Shown here piece after piece: positions 1-8,293 of a stretch of DNA of 64,000 nt (the stretch's first letter is position 1; the number at the start of each line of letters is the position of its first letter). The notes beneath the pieces are model-generated. The model saw only the letters and a program-made list of their open reading frames with translations, made no database searches and was not told the DNA's origin. The stretch is from the NCBI RefSeq assembly GCF_000166135.1, contig NC_014666.1, positions 5,022,001 through 5,086,000 on the forward strand. Reading direction: 5' to 3'. Source of the stretch: Pseudofrankia inefficax. GTDB taxonomy: Bacteria; Actinomycetota; Actinomycetes; Frankiales; Frankiaceae. The position numbers and the translations under genes are program-made.

Positions 1-37
1 CGGCAGGTCCACGCGACCTGACAGGAGGGACGCACCG

Positions 38-721
38 ATGGTCCTGGCCAGTAATTCCCGCGTCAGGGCCAGCCCGGTGCGCTCGCATGCGGCGAGCGAC
101 AAGGCGCGGCTCCTCGACGCGACGCGGAGTCTCATCGTCGAAAAGGGCGTCACCGATTTCACCGTGCGGGACGTCCTCGACGCTTCGAGGCTGTCCTTCC
201 GCTGCTTCTACCAGCATTTCTCCGGCAGAGATGAACTGCTCATCACCCTGATGGACGAGACGGTGCGGGCCTGCGCGCAGCAGATCCTGGCGAGCGTTCC
301 AAACAGCTCCGGTCCGCTGGAACGGCTCAGGTCCGCCGTTCACGTTCTGTTCGAGCAGTCGGCGCCGGACGAGCGTGGACGGCCCGGGCTCCTCAGCCAT
401 TTCGCCCCACTGACGGTGTCGTCCCACCCGGCCAGCGGCCGGGTGGCGCTCCAGCCGCTTCTTCAGGTGTTCACCGAGATGATGGCCGACGCGGAACAGG
501 CCGGGCAGGTGCGCCCGCGCCTTCGGTCAGGCGCGGCCGCCACCGCCGTGGTGCACACCGCCCTGTTCCTCGCCGGCGTCGCCAGCGCGGGGTACGGTCA
601 CCCGCTGACGGCGGCCGAGGTCTGGGACTTCTGTACGGGCGGACTTATTCGCGGCTGGTCCCCGCGCGAGGGTTCCGTGCGCGCTTCCGAAGACGCCGAC
701 CAGAAGCCCTCTCGCGACTGA
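38..721 (+). CDS. TetR/AcrR-family transcriptional regulator
   Basis: 227-residue one-domain repressor. Residues about 20-65 form the TetR DNA-binding domain: the helix-turn-helix carries TVRDVLDASRLSFRCFYQHF, where the YxHF recognition-helix ending is diagnostic, followed by a helical ligand-binding region typical of the family. The start is well placed behind an AGGAGG ribosome binding site at about 22-27. The gene points towards the esterase at 909, and the 187-bp gap between them holds an inverted repeat that could be its operator. The ligand is unknown. The last 20 residues are charged and probably disordered. Upstream sequence is outside the window, so autoregulation cannot be judged. 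Confidence 0.92.
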   Translation: MVLASNSRVRASPVRSHAASDKARLLDATRSLIVEKGVTDFTVRDVLDASRLSFRCFYQHFSGRDELLITLMDETVRACAQQILASVPNSSGPLERLRSAVHVLFEQSAPDERGRPGLLSHFAPLTVSSHPASGRVALQPLLQVFTEMMADAEQAGQVRPRLRSGAAATAVVHTALFLAGVASAGYGHPLTAAEVWDFCTGGLIRGWSPREGSVRASEDADQKPSRD

Positions 722-776
722 AGGTCTGCCCGTGCGGAGGCGGTCGCCGTCTCGCCGTGGCCGGCGGCACGCACCC

Positions 777-800
777 TGTGCTAAACAGGTGGTCAGCACA
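777..800. promoter_or_regulatory. candidate TetR operator upstream of the esterase
   Basis: Inverted repeat TGTGCT-N12-AGCACA (777-782 and 795-800), perfect over 6-bp arms, in the gap between the TetR gene and the esterase. Size and position fit a TetR-type operator. Assignment to the regulator at 38-721 is inference. Confidence 0.35.
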
Positions 801-908
801 ACCGGCCACCGTTGAACCGACGGCCGAGACGATCTGGAACGGCAGGCGCACCCGCACACGCGGCGGCCCGACTGCCGGCCCAGATCTCGGCCCGCTGGGG
901 AGGATGTC

Positions 909-1889
909 ATGAGCGAGAACGACTCGCCGCCCGCCTTACGGGTCCCGGCGCGCGAGATCCCGGTTCCCACCTCGATCAGCCCGCAGGCGCAGGCGGTGCT
1001 GGCCCAGGGCGTGATCGGCGGTACGCCGCAGCCACCGCCCGACGACCTCGACGCCTGGCGGGTGATGATCGCCCAGACCAGCGAGCTGGTGCGCGGCATG
1101 CTCACCCAGGGCCCACCCCCGAACGCCGACGTCGAGGACACCGAGATCGCCGGCGTCCGCACCTTCACCATCACCCCGCACAGCACCGGAGCGGCGGACA
1201 GGCGGATCTACCTCGACATCCACGGCGGCGCGCTCGTCGGCGGCGGGGACGAGCTGTGCCGCGTCACCGGCATCGCGGCGGCCAACCGGTTCGGCATCCG
1301 GGTGTGGGCACCGGACTACCGGATGCCCCCCGACCATCCCTACCCCACGCCACTCGACGACTGCCTCGCCGTCTACCGACAGGTACTCGCGTCCTACGGC
1401 CCGGAGAACGTCGTCGTCGGCGGCGGCTCGGCCGGAGGCAACCTCGCCGCCGCGCTCATCCTGCGGGCCCGTGACGAAGGTCTGCCACTGCCCGCCGCCG
1501 CGGTGCTCATCAGCCCCGAGGTCGACCTCACCGAGTCCGGCGACACCTTCCACACGATGCTCGGCGTCGACACCGTCGGCGGCGGCCAGAGCCTGATGAA
1601 CGCCAACCTGCTCTACGCGGGCGGCCACGACCTGACCCATCCCTATCTGTCGCCCCTGTTCGGCGACTTCGCCAAGGGCTTCCCCCCGACCCTGCTCACC
1701 AGCGGCACGCGGGACTTCTTCCTGTCCAACACCGTCCGCATGCACCGCGCGCTGCGGGCGGCCGGCGTCGACGCCCAGCTCCATGTCCTGGAGGCGTGCC
1801 CCCACGGCGGCTTCATGGTCGACACACCCGAACAAAGCGAGCTCGACGCGGACATCCGCCAGTTCATCGACCAGCGGCTGAGCGGCTGA
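909..1889 (+). CDS. alpha/beta hydrolase, hormone-sensitive-lipase-type esterase
   Basis: 326-residue cytoplasmic carboxylesterase of the HSL (family IV) type. The oxyanion-hole motif HGGA sits in YLDIHGGALVGGG at about residue 105-115. The nucleophile elbow GGGSAGGNLAAAL follows at about 175. The acid and histidine of the triad are expected in the C-terminal third, where HGGFMVDTPE is visible. It should hydrolyse short acyl esters. The ATG at 909 has a GGGGAGG ribosome binding site about 8 bases upstream. It lies downstream of a TetR gene and a candidate operator, and upstream of an old-yellow-enzyme gene, suggesting a small inducible detoxification or catabolic unit. The 84-bp gap to the next gene allows co-transcription. 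Confidence 0.9.
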   Translation: MSENDSPPALRVPAREIPVPTSISPQAQAVLAQGVIGGTPQPPPDDLDAWRVMIAQTSELVRGMLTQGPPPNADVEDTEIAGVRTFTITPHSTGAADRRIYLDIHGGALVGGGDELCRVTGIAAANRFGIRVWAPDYRMPPDHPYPTPLDDCLAVYRQVLASYGPENVVVGGGSAGGNLAAALILRARDEGLPLPAAAVLISPEVDLTESGDTFHTMLGVDTVGGGQSLMNANLLYAGGHDLTHPYLSPLFGDFAKGFPPTLLTSGTRDFFLSNTVRMHRALRAAGVDAQLHVLEACPHGGFMVDTPEQSELDADIRQFIDQRLSG

Positions 1890-1973
1890 GCGGAGCGCCG
1901 GCTCGCCCCCGGCGCCAGCGGCGACACACCGGCCGGCTGGAACACCAGCCGGGCCGGCCGGATTGAACGCCAT

Positions 1974-3146
1974 GTGACTGTGTCTTCGAGTGCCGCGCCG
2001 ACGAGTGCCGCCACCACCGCGCCCGCCCTGAGCAACACGCACCTGCTGGACGGGGCGGACGTGACCCCGCTGTTCGCGCCGTTCTCGCTGTCCGGTGTCG
2101 AGCTGGCCAACCGGTTCGTGATGGCCCCGATGACCCGCCAGTTCTCCCCGGACGGGGTGCCGGGCGACGACGTCGCCGGCTACTACGCGCGGCGGGCGGC
2201 CCACGTCGGCCTGGTCGTCACCGAGGGCACCTACGTCGACCACGTGTCCGCCGGCTCCAGCGACCGGGTGCCGCGGTTCTACGGCGAGGACTCGCTGGCC
2301 GGCTGGCGCCGGGTCGCCGACGCGGTGCACGCGGCCGGCGGGCGGATCGTCCCCCAGCTGTGGCATCTCGGCGCCGGCCGCGCGGCGGGGGCCCCGCCCC
2401 ATCCGCAGGCGCCCGTGTTCTCGCCGTCGGGGCTGCGTCCCGATGGCACGGTGATCGGCGAACCCGCGACCACGGCCCAGATCGACGAGGTGGTCGCCTC
2501 CTTCGCGCGCGCCGCGGGCGACGCGCGCCGCGCCGGGTTCGACGGCGTCGAGCTGCACGGAGCCCACGGCTACCTGCTCGACCAGTTCTTCTGGACGCGG
2601 ACCAACCACCGCGCCGACGGCTACGGCGGAAGCCTCGCCAACCGCGCCCGGATCGGCGCCGAGGTCGTCGCAGCGGTCCGCGCCGAGGTCGGACCGGACT
2701 TCCCGGTGATCTACCGGTTCTCCCAGTGGAAGGGCGCCGACTTCCACGCGCGGATCGCGCAGACGCCCGACGAGCTCGCGGAGCTGCTCACGCCGCTCGC
2801 GGCGGCCGGGGCCACCGCGCTGCACGTCTCGACCCGCCGTTACTGGCTACCGGCGTTCGACGGCTCGCCGCGCACGCTGGCCGGCTGGGCGAAGAATCTC
2901 ACCGGCCTGCCCACCATCGCGATCGGCTCGGTCGGCGTGCCGGTCGCCTTCCACGGCGACGACGAGAGCCTGGCGCCGACGCTGAGCCTCGCCCCGCTGC
3001 TGGAGCTGTTCCACCGAGGCGAGTTCGACCTCGTCGCGCTCGCCCGCGTCCTGCTCTCCGACCCCGCCTGGACCACCAAGCTGCGCGAACGCCGCCTCGC
3101 CGAGATCCGGGCCTACGACGCCGCCGACACCGCGCGCCTGACCTGA
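1974..3146 (+). CDS. NADH:flavin oxidoreductase, old yellow enzyme family
   Basis: 390-residue FMN-dependent TIM-barrel ene-reductase. It begins with the typical LFAPFSLSGVELANRFVMAP segment (about 22-45). The active-site block GFDGVELHGAHGYLLDQFF carries the HGAHGYL signature, and RADGYGGSLANRARI follows. The C-terminal phosphate-binding region contains TIAIGSVG and LVALARVLLSDPAW. Reaction: NAD(P)H-dependent reduction of activated C=C bonds or related oxidative chemistry on electrophiles. The start used is GTG at 1974. It is the last gene of the plus-strand block and faces the cupin-like gene across a palindromic repeat. Confidence 0.93.
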   Translation: MTVSSSAAPTSAATTAPALSNTHLLDGADVTPLFAPFSLSGVELANRFVMAPMTRQFSPDGVPGDDVAGYYARRAAHVGLVVTEGTYVDHVSAGSSDRVPRFYGEDSLAGWRRVADAVHAAGGRIVPQLWHLGAGRAAGAPPHPQAPVFSPSGLRPDGTVIGEPATTAQIDEVVASFARAAGDARRAGFDGVELHGAHGYLLDQFFWTRTNHRADGYGGSLANRARIGAEVVAAVRAEVGPDFPVIYRFSQWKGADFHARIAQTPDELAELLTPLAAAGATALHVSTRRYWLPAFDGSPRTLAGWAKNLTGLPTIAIGSVGVPVAFHGDDESLAPTLSLAPLLELFHRGEFDLVALARVLLSDPAWTTKLRERRLAEIRAYDAADTARLT

Positions 3147-3169
3147 CAACCGACCGCCCCGACCGGCCA

Positions 3170-3245
3170 TGATCGCCGTTTGAGCCCTGAGGTGGTCGCA
3201 GAAACCGTCTCGGTTACGACCATCTCAGGGCCAATCCAGCGATCA
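3170..3245. repeat. dispersed 75-bp imperfect palindrome, copy 1
   Basis: Runs from TGATCGCCGTTTGAGCCCTG to a mirrored end CAGGGCCAATCCAGCGATCA, with GGTGGTCG and CGACCATC as inner arms. It sits between two converging genes, 24 bp after the old-yellow-enzyme stop. Four related copies occur at 21789, 41731, 47442 and, more diverged, 63158. It may act as a bidirectional terminator or be a small non-autonomous mobile element. Confidence 0.8.
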
Positions 3246-3305
3246 AGGCCACGCGAAGTGCCGACCTCGGCACTTCGCCGCGCGCAGGCCGGTGGGCGGC
3301 GGCGC

Positions 3306-3719
3306 CTAGCGCTGGTCGGGTGTCGCCTGCGCGGCGTAGTTGCGCGCCATTTTCTCGAAGTGGTCCATGAGGCGCTGCAGAGCGTCGGCCGGGTTGAGTT
3401 CGAGGGCCTCGGTCTCCTCCTCGTAGATGAGGACGTGGCCGGCCGGGAAGAAGTAGGCCTCGCCGGTCTGGGCGACCTCGTCCGGCATGTCGCTGCCCGG
3501 GAAGTGGGCGCGCAGGCGGCCCTTGAAGATGTAGCCATAGTGCGGGCAGGGGCAGACACCGCCGGGTAACCCCTGGTAGCCCGCCGTGTGGTCGCCGGCG
3601 ACCGTGGTGGTGTAGCCGACCTCGAGATCTCCCCACTGGACCGAGCGGAACCCGACCCCGCACAACGGCCAGCGGCCACCGCCGCCGACGGGCAGATCAC
3701 TGAGCTTGCTTACCGGCAT
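3306..3719 (-). CDS. small cupin-like protein of unknown function
   Basis: 137-residue soluble protein. The middle carries CPCPHYGYIFKGRLRAHF followed by GEAYFFPAGHVLIYEEETEA, a pattern of short beta strands with a conserved PAGH turn that looks like a single cupin barrel; metal-binding residues are not clear. The C-terminal 30 residues are helical (ALQRLMDHFEKMARNYAAQA). It is the last gene of the minus-strand module A, 63 bp after the acyl-CoA ligase, so probably co-transcribed with it. A good ribosome binding site (GGAGAG) precedes the ATG. Function not recognised. Confidence 0.75.
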   Translation of the reverse strand: MPVSKLSDLPVGGGGRWPLCGVGFRSVQWGDLEVGYTTTVAGDHTAGYQGLPGGVCPCPHYGYIFKGRLRAHFPGSDMPDEVAQTGEAYFFPAGHVLIYEEETEALELNPADALQRLMDHFEKMARNYAAQATPDQR

Positions 3720-3782
3720 GAATCCACTCTCCTTTGTTGTCCGCCACCGCTGGCCGATGGCGTCTGTCGCACGACTTGCCGA

Positions 3783-5429
3783 TTAGTTGGCCGTGGCCAC
3801 GGCGGCGATCCGCCGGCGGAGCTCGGCCTTGATGATCTTCGCCGTGGAGGTGCGCGGGAAGTCGTCGACCGCGTCGAGGCGTTCGGGAAGCTTCTGGCGG
3901 CCGAGCCCGGCCGTGGTGAGCCACCCGCGCACGTCCTCGAGGCTGGGCGCGGGCGTCCCGGGCGCCATCCGCAGCACGGCGCCGACCTTCTCGCCGAGCC
4001 GGGCGTCCGGGATCGAGATGACCGCGACCTCCAGGAGGCCGGGGACCACCTGCATCAGCAGTTCCTCGACCTCGGCCGCGCTGACGTTCTCGCCGCCGCG
4101 GATGATGATGTCCTTCTTGCGGTCGGTGATCGTCAGGCAGCCCTGGGCGTCCAGCACGCCGACGTCCTCGGTGCGGTACCAGCCGTCGGCGTCGAAGGCG
4201 CGCGCGGTGAGCTCCGGGTCGGTGTAGCCGATGCAGCAGTCCGGGCCGCGCGACCAGATCTCCCCGGGCACACCCACGGGGACGGGCTGGCCGTCGTCGT
4301 CGAGCAGCCTGATCTCGACAGCGGCCATCGGCCGGCCGTCGGTGCGCAGCCTGGACTGAGCGTCGTGCTCGTGCTTCGAGCCGGTGATCGACGGGTGTTC
4401 GGTCGCGCCGTAGCTGCGCAGCACCGAGATGCCGGCCGCGGTGGCCCGCTCCGCGACCGCCGCCGGCACGGCAGACCCGCCAAGGCCGACGCTGCGGATG
4501 AGGCGCAGGTGGTCGGCGGTGAAGTCGGGGTGGTCGAGCAGGCTCGTGAGGAAGAACGTCGAGCCTGATCCGGCCGACAGTCCCCAGGTCAGCATCGTGG
4601 AGAGCACCCGCGCGGGGTCCCAGACGTCGATGAGGTGCACGGGCATGTCGTGCACGGCTGGGAGCAGGAGCCCGCCGAGCATCCCCATGAAGTGGCCCAC
4701 CGGAGCGCCGATCAGCGAGGGCCGACCACTGCCCGCGTCCATGTCGTGGAGCTGGATGAGCTCGGCGGTGAGCGTGTTGTGAGAGTGCACGACCCCCTTC
4801 GGGTCGGCGGTCGTGCCCGAGGTGAAGGCGACGACGGCCGGCCCGTCGGGGTCGGTGTCGACCGGGCCGGTCAGCGCGGGGCCGGAGGTCAGCGCGTCGA
4901 ACGGAACGGCGCCCGCGGGCAGCGTGCCGTCAGCCGCGCCGACGACGGCGACGACCTTCAGGGCCGCGGCGCCGTCGATGAACTTCGGCAGATCCGCGAG
5001 GAAGTCACGCCGGCCGAACCGAGCGGCGGTGACGAACGCGACCGCGTCCGTGCGACGCAGGATGTAGGAGACCTCCTTGACGCCGTAGAAGTGCACGATC
5101 GGCACGACGACGGTGCCCAGGAACGAGGCGGCGTAGAAGACTACGGCGGCCTCGGCCCAGTTGGGCAGCTGGAAGGCGACCGCGTCGCCCGGCCGGACGC
5201 CGCGGGCGGACAGGTCTCCGGCCACCGCGAGCGCCCGCTCCCGCAGCTCGCCGTAGGTCCCCTTCCAGGGCCGTTCGAGCGAGTGGACGTGGAACTCCTG
5301 CTCGGCGTGGTCGCGCAGCGCCTTGTCGATCTTCACGCCGAGCGTCGTGTCGTCCCAGAGGCCGGCCGCCCGCCACTCGGCGGTGAGCTCGCTCGGCACG
5401 GGCCGGACCGGCCATCGGTGTGCTGACAT
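3783..5429 (-). CDS. AMP-dependent acyl-CoA ligase
   Basis: 548-residue ANL-superfamily enzyme that adenylates a carboxylic acid and transfers it to CoA. Core motifs are all present: the P-loop FTSGTTADPKGVVHSHNT (about 205-222), the A5 motif SYGATEH, the hinge and A8 region DGWYRTEDVGVLD and DRKKDIIIRGGENVSAAEVE, and the A10 lysine in TSTAKIIKAEL near the C-terminus. The overall type resembles cyclohexanecarboxylate or medium-chain acid ligases, but the substrate cannot be read from sequence. It follows a TetR gene in module A and would supply the CoA thioester for the thiolase-like and DUF35 proteins encoded upstream in the same strand run. Confidence 0.93.
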   Translation of the reverse strand: MSAHRWPVRPVPSELTAEWRAAGLWDDTTLGVKIDKALRDHAEQEFHVHSLERPWKGTYGELRERALAVAGDLSARGVRPGDAVAFQLPNWAEAAVVFYAASFLGTVVVPIVHFYGVKEVSYILRRTDAVAFVTAARFGRRDFLADLPKFIDGAAALKVVAVVGAADGTLPAGAVPFDALTSGPALTGPVDTDPDGPAVVAFTSGTTADPKGVVHSHNTLTAELIQLHDMDAGSGRPSLIGAPVGHFMGMLGGLLLPAVHDMPVHLIDVWDPARVLSTMLTWGLSAGSGSTFFLTSLLDHPDFTADHLRLIRSVGLGGSAVPAAVAERATAAGISVLRSYGATEHPSITGSKHEHDAQSRLRTDGRPMAAVEIRLLDDDGQPVPVGVPGEIWSRGPDCCIGYTDPELTARAFDADGWYRTEDVGVLDAQGCLTITDRKKDIIIRGGENVSAAEVEELLMQVVPGLLEVAVISIPDARLGEKVGAVLRMAPGTPAPSLEDVRGWLTTAGLGRQKLPERLDAVDDFPRTSTAKIIKAELRRRIAAVATAN

Positions 5430-5560
5430 GGGGTCTCCTTGGGGACCGGTGGCGTCGCGGACGACGGCCTGGCAGAAGCTCTGTGGGACGCGACGGAGCC
5501 GCGCGCATCCAACGGGAAGCGCCCCGTGAAGCGGGAACGAGCGGCCGAGGGACCGGGTGG

Positions 5561-6274
5561 CTAGTGGGTCGGGCTGTGTCGTTCGTCGGCCGCGTCTCCG
5601 GGTGTGCCGGTCGCGCCGTGGAGCATGGCGTTCAGCCGCGGGATGTCCGAGCGGCTGATGCCGCCCAGGCAGAACTCCCAGAGGTATTCGCCGAGGTCCT
5701 CGGGTGACCAGCCGCCGGGCGCGAACGCGTAGTGATGGAAGACCGACATCGCGACCCGGGCCACCATTCCGGCGTCGCGCGCGGTGTCGGTCGGTGGGAG
5801 CAGCCCGGCGTCCTGGGCTGCCCGCAGCTCACGTTCGATCAGGTCGACGAAGGGCTGGTCGGCGGTGACGATCTCGTCGGGGAAGCGCTCGCGCAGCCGC
5901 CAGTGCTCGGAGGTGACGAAACGGGCGCCGGACAGGTCGCCGGACAGCCCGGACACGATCGCGCCGAGGTAGTAGCGCAGCCGCGACAACGGGTCGGGCA
6001 GCTCGCTGGCGGCCTGCTCGTAACGCTCGGCGTTCTCCGCGACCATGTCCTCGATGACGGCGAGCAGCAGCTGGTCCTTCCCCGCGAAGTGCCGGTAGAA
6101 GGTCTGCATCGCCACGCCGGCTTCCTTGACGAGCTCCTGGGTCGTGAACGAGGAGCCCTTGGCGACGATCAGGCGGCGGGCGGCGTCCACCATGTCGCGC
6201 GTCTGCTGGATGCTGCGCGAGCGGCTGCGATGCACGACCGGGGAGCGGTCGGCGGCGCGTTCAGCCCAGGCCAT
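5561..6274 (-). CDS. TetR/AcrR-family transcriptional regulator
   Basis: 237-residue regulator. The N-terminal HTH is FTTQELVKEAGVAMQTFYRH with the following FAGKDQLLLAVIEDM. A TetR C-terminal ligand domain covers the remaining 170 residues. The frame stays open upstream, but the ATG at 6274 starts exactly where the protein resembles the family (MAWAERAADRSP), so longer starts were rejected. It lies 20 bp after the Ddn-like gene and 131 bp before the acyl-CoA ligase, on the same strand, suggesting it is embedded in and controls module A. Confidence 0.9.
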   Translation of the reverse strand: MAWAERAADRSPVVHRSRSRSIQQTRDMVDAARRLIVAKGSSFTTQELVKEAGVAMQTFYRHFAGKDQLLLAVIEDMVAENAERYEQAASELPDPLSRLRYYLGAIVSGLSGDLSGARFVTSEHWRLRERFPDEIVTADQPFVDLIERELRAAQDAGLLPPTDTARDAGMVARVAMSVFHHYAFAPGGWSPEDLGEYLWEFCLGGISRSDIPRLNAMLHGATGTPGDAADERHSPTH

Positions 6275-6294
6275 GGCAGGAACGTTACCCGTGC

Positions 6295-6729
6295 TCAGAC
6301 CGGCGACAGCACTACCACCGGGATGGGCCGCCGCGTTCGGGACTGGTAGGTGTCGTAGTTCGGCCAGACCTTGGTCACGATCTCCCATAGCCGTGGCTTC
6401 TCCGCCTCGGTCGCCGTCGTCGCGCGGACGGTCAGCCGCTCGGCCCGGACCTGGATTTCGGCCTCGGGCGTCGCGAGCAGGTTGTGGTACCAGTTGGGGT
6501 GCTGGGGTGCGCCGCCCTGAGAGGCCACGACCAGGTAGTCGTCGCCGTCCTGGGCGAAGATGAGCGCCGAGGTGCGGGGCTCGCCGGTCCTGCGCCCGGT
6601 GGTCGTCAGCAGCAGGATCCGGACGCCGTTCCATTCGTAGCCGACCTCGCCGTCGGTCTCCCGGTAGCGCCGCACGTGCTCCGGGCCGACGAGGACGAGA
6701 TCAGGGGCCTGGTAGCCCGGTGTGCTCAT
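6295..6729 (-). CDS. nitroreductase-family deazaflavin (F420)-type oxidoreductase, Ddn-like
   Basis: 144-residue split-barrel protein of the family that includes mycobacterial Ddn. Family hallmarks are TTTGRRTGEPRTSALIF, DGDDYLVVASQGGAPQHPNW and WYHNLLATPEAEIQV; the C-terminus ends with the typical WPNYDTYQSRTRRPIPVVVL. Such proteins bind cofactor F420 (or FMN/heme in relatives) and carry out reductions; F420 use here is inferred from family. A clear paralog lies in module B at 53589. A ribosome binding site (AGAGAGG) precedes the ATG, and the four 17-bp tandem repeats lie directly upstream, between it and the P450. Confidence 0.92.
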   Translation of the reverse strand: MSTPGYQAPDLVLVGPEHVRRYRETDGEVGYEWNGVRILLLTTTGRRTGEPRTSALIFAQDGDDYLVVASQGGAPQHPNWYHNLLATPEAEIQVRAERLTVRATTATEAEKPRLWEIVTKVWPNYDTYQSRTRRPIPVVVLSPV

Positions 6730-6756
6730 GGCTGGTGCCTCTCTGGTGGTCCGTGG

Positions 6757-6824
6757 CCGGGTCAGCCGAACAGCCGGGTCAGCCGAACAGCCGGGTCAGC
6801 CAAACAGCTGGGTCAGCCGAACAG
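6757..6824. repeat. four tandem 17-bp repeats next to the P450 3' end
   Basis: Unit CCGGGTCAGCCGAACAG repeated four times (6757, 6774, 6791, 6808; the third and fourth with one change each). Read on the minus strand each unit spells the last codons of the neighbouring P450 (Leu-Phe-Gly) plus a stop, and the true P450 end at 6831-6842 is a diverged fifth copy. It looks like slippage-amplified duplication of the P450 terminus. It lies in the leader of the Ddn-like gene. Confidence 0.9.
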
Positions 6825-6830
6825 CTTCGC

Positions 6831-8078
6831 CTAGCCGAACAGCACGGGAATCTCGGTCGCGCCCCGCTCGTACATCCCGATCAGCCGCGGCGCCGCGGCG
6901 TCCGGGTCGAGCCGCAGGTTCGGCAGCCGGTCGAGAATGGCCCCGATGCCGACCGTCATCTCCGCGCGCGCGACATGCATGCCCAGGCAGATGTGCATGC
7001 CGCCGCCGAAGCCGAGCGACCGCTGCATCGGCCGGTGGAGGTCGAACTCGTCCGGGCGCTCCCAGCGGGCCGGATCCCGGTTCGCCGCGGCGACGCACAG
7101 GTGCAGCACCGAGCCCTTCGGCAGGTGGGTGCCGTAGAAGTCGGTGTCCCTGACGACGAACCGGGAGAACATCGGGTCCGTCGGCGTCCACCGGATCGCC
7201 TCCTCGATCGCCGGTCGCAGCAGCCGGCGGTCAGCGCGCACGGCCGCGAGAAGCTCCGGGCGCTCCAGCAGCGCGGTCAGCACGATGCCCATCTGTTTCC
7301 AGGTGGTCCCGGAGCCCGCGAGCAGCAGCAGAATGGCGAACGAGTAGATCTCGACATCCGAGAGCCGGTGCGTGACGCCGTTCTCATCGGGCAGCTCGGC
7401 CTGGACCAGCACGCTGATCAGGTCGTCCTGCGGGGACTCGCGCCGGGCCGCGACGATGGGGGCGAGCATTCCGACGATCTTCGCCGGCTGCGACAGCCAC
7501 TCCCGGATGATGAGCGCCTGCTCGACCGGGATGCCGAAGCTGCTGGTGATCGTCAGGATGGGGATCGCCGCGCAGAAGTCGACGTTCAGCTCGGCCCGGC
7601 CGTCGGCGGCGAAACCGTCGATGAGCAGGTGGACCGTCTCCTCGATCCACCTGTCGATCCACCAGCCGCTTTTCGCGGGCAGGAACGACGGCTGGACGAG
7701 CGCGCGATAACGCCGGTGCTGCGCCCCGTTCATCGAGATGAGGCTGTTCTCGACGCCCGCGGACTGGCCGGTGGGGTCGACGGCCACGGGCGAGGAGGCG
7801 AAGGTCTCCTCGTCGCGGAAGGCGGCGTCGCACGCGGCGAAACCGAACGCGGAGAAGTGCGGCCGGTCCGGGAACGGAAGTCCCTGGAAGAACGCCTCGC
7901 CGGGATAGCCGGTCAGCTTGTGGACGGTGCCCTCGTGCACCGGCGCCTGCGCCCGCAGCCGTTCCCAGACGGGGTACGGGTCAGCCTCGAAATCGCCGCC
8001 CATTCCCGCGTTGTAGCTGCTGCGCAGGTCGAACAGCTCCTTGAGCCGGCCGCGGTCCAGGCTCTGTGTCTCGGTCAT
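6831..8078 (-). CDS. cytochrome P450 (module A)
   Basis: 415-residue soluble bacterial P450. The heme-binding loop FGGGMHICLGMHVARAE supplies the axial cysteine; the K-helix ExxR is EEAIRWTP; the I-helix reads LLAGSGTTWKQMG. The acidic residue that normally precedes the conserved threonine is a glycine here (SGTT). The ATG at 8078 overlaps the ferredoxin stop (ATGA), fixing the start and indicating translational coupling with its electron donor. Expected role: hydroxylation of the module substrate. The closest relative in the window is the P450 at 54132, with the same N-terminal GYxGEAFFQGLPFPD block. No ferredoxin reductase gene is nearby. Confidence 0.95.
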   Translation of the reverse strand: MTETQSLDRGRLKELFDLRSSYNAGMGGDFEADPYPVWERLRAQAPVHEGTVHKLTGYPGEAFFQGLPFPDRPHFSAFGFAACDAAFRDEETFASSPVAVDPTGQSAGVENSLISMNGAQHRRYRALVQPSFLPAKSGWWIDRWIEETVHLLIDGFAADGRAELNVDFCAAIPILTITSSFGIPVEQALIIREWLSQPAKIVGMLAPIVAARRESPQDDLISVLVQAELPDENGVTHRLSDVEIYSFAILLLLAGSGTTWKQMGIVLTALLERPELLAAVRADRRLLRPAIEEAIRWTPTDPMFSRFVVRDTDFYGTHLPKGSVLHLCVAAANRDPARWERPDEFDLHRPMQRSLGFGGGMHICLGMHVARAEMTVGIGAILDRLPNLRLDPDAAAPRLIGMYERGATEIPVLFG

Positions 8079-8293
8079 CCGCCCGCCTCGCCGGCCGTTA
8101 CGAGGGTCAGCGCGCCGGTCGGGCACGCCTCGACCGCGCTTTCGACCACCTCGGCCGGATCGCCGAGCGGATCGAGCACGACGACCTTGGCCTCCTCGTC
8201 ATGGGTGAAGGTGTCGGGGGCGTAGACGACGCACATCCCGCTGCCGACGCAGCGCGCCCGGTCGACCGCGATCGTCGCGGCACCGCCGGCCAT
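8075..8293 (-). CDS. single-cluster ferredoxin, probable P450 electron donor
   Basis: 72 residues. The cluster ligands are C-x5-C (CVGSGMC) and a distal CP in EACPTGAL. The central cysteine of a [4Fe-4S] motif is replaced, which is typical of the [3Fe-4S] ferredoxins that serve actinobacterial P450s. The start abuts the amidohydrolase stop with no gap, and the stop overlaps the P450 start, so the three genes are translated as a unit. The paralog in module B is at 53389. Confidence 0.94.
   Translation of the reverse strand: MAGGAATIAVDRARCVGSGMCVVYAPDTFTHDEEAKVVVLDPLGDPAEVVESAVEACPTGALTLVTAGEAGG

Noticed and set aside
936-2825. 629-residue open frame on the minus strand
   Set aside because: Antisense shadow of the esterase and old-yellow-enzyme genes; Arg/Gly/Ala/Val-rich with no motif, typical of high-GC opposite strands.
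6757-6824. CRISPR-like or IS end
   Set aside because: Units are directly contiguous with no spacers and match the neighbouring gene end.
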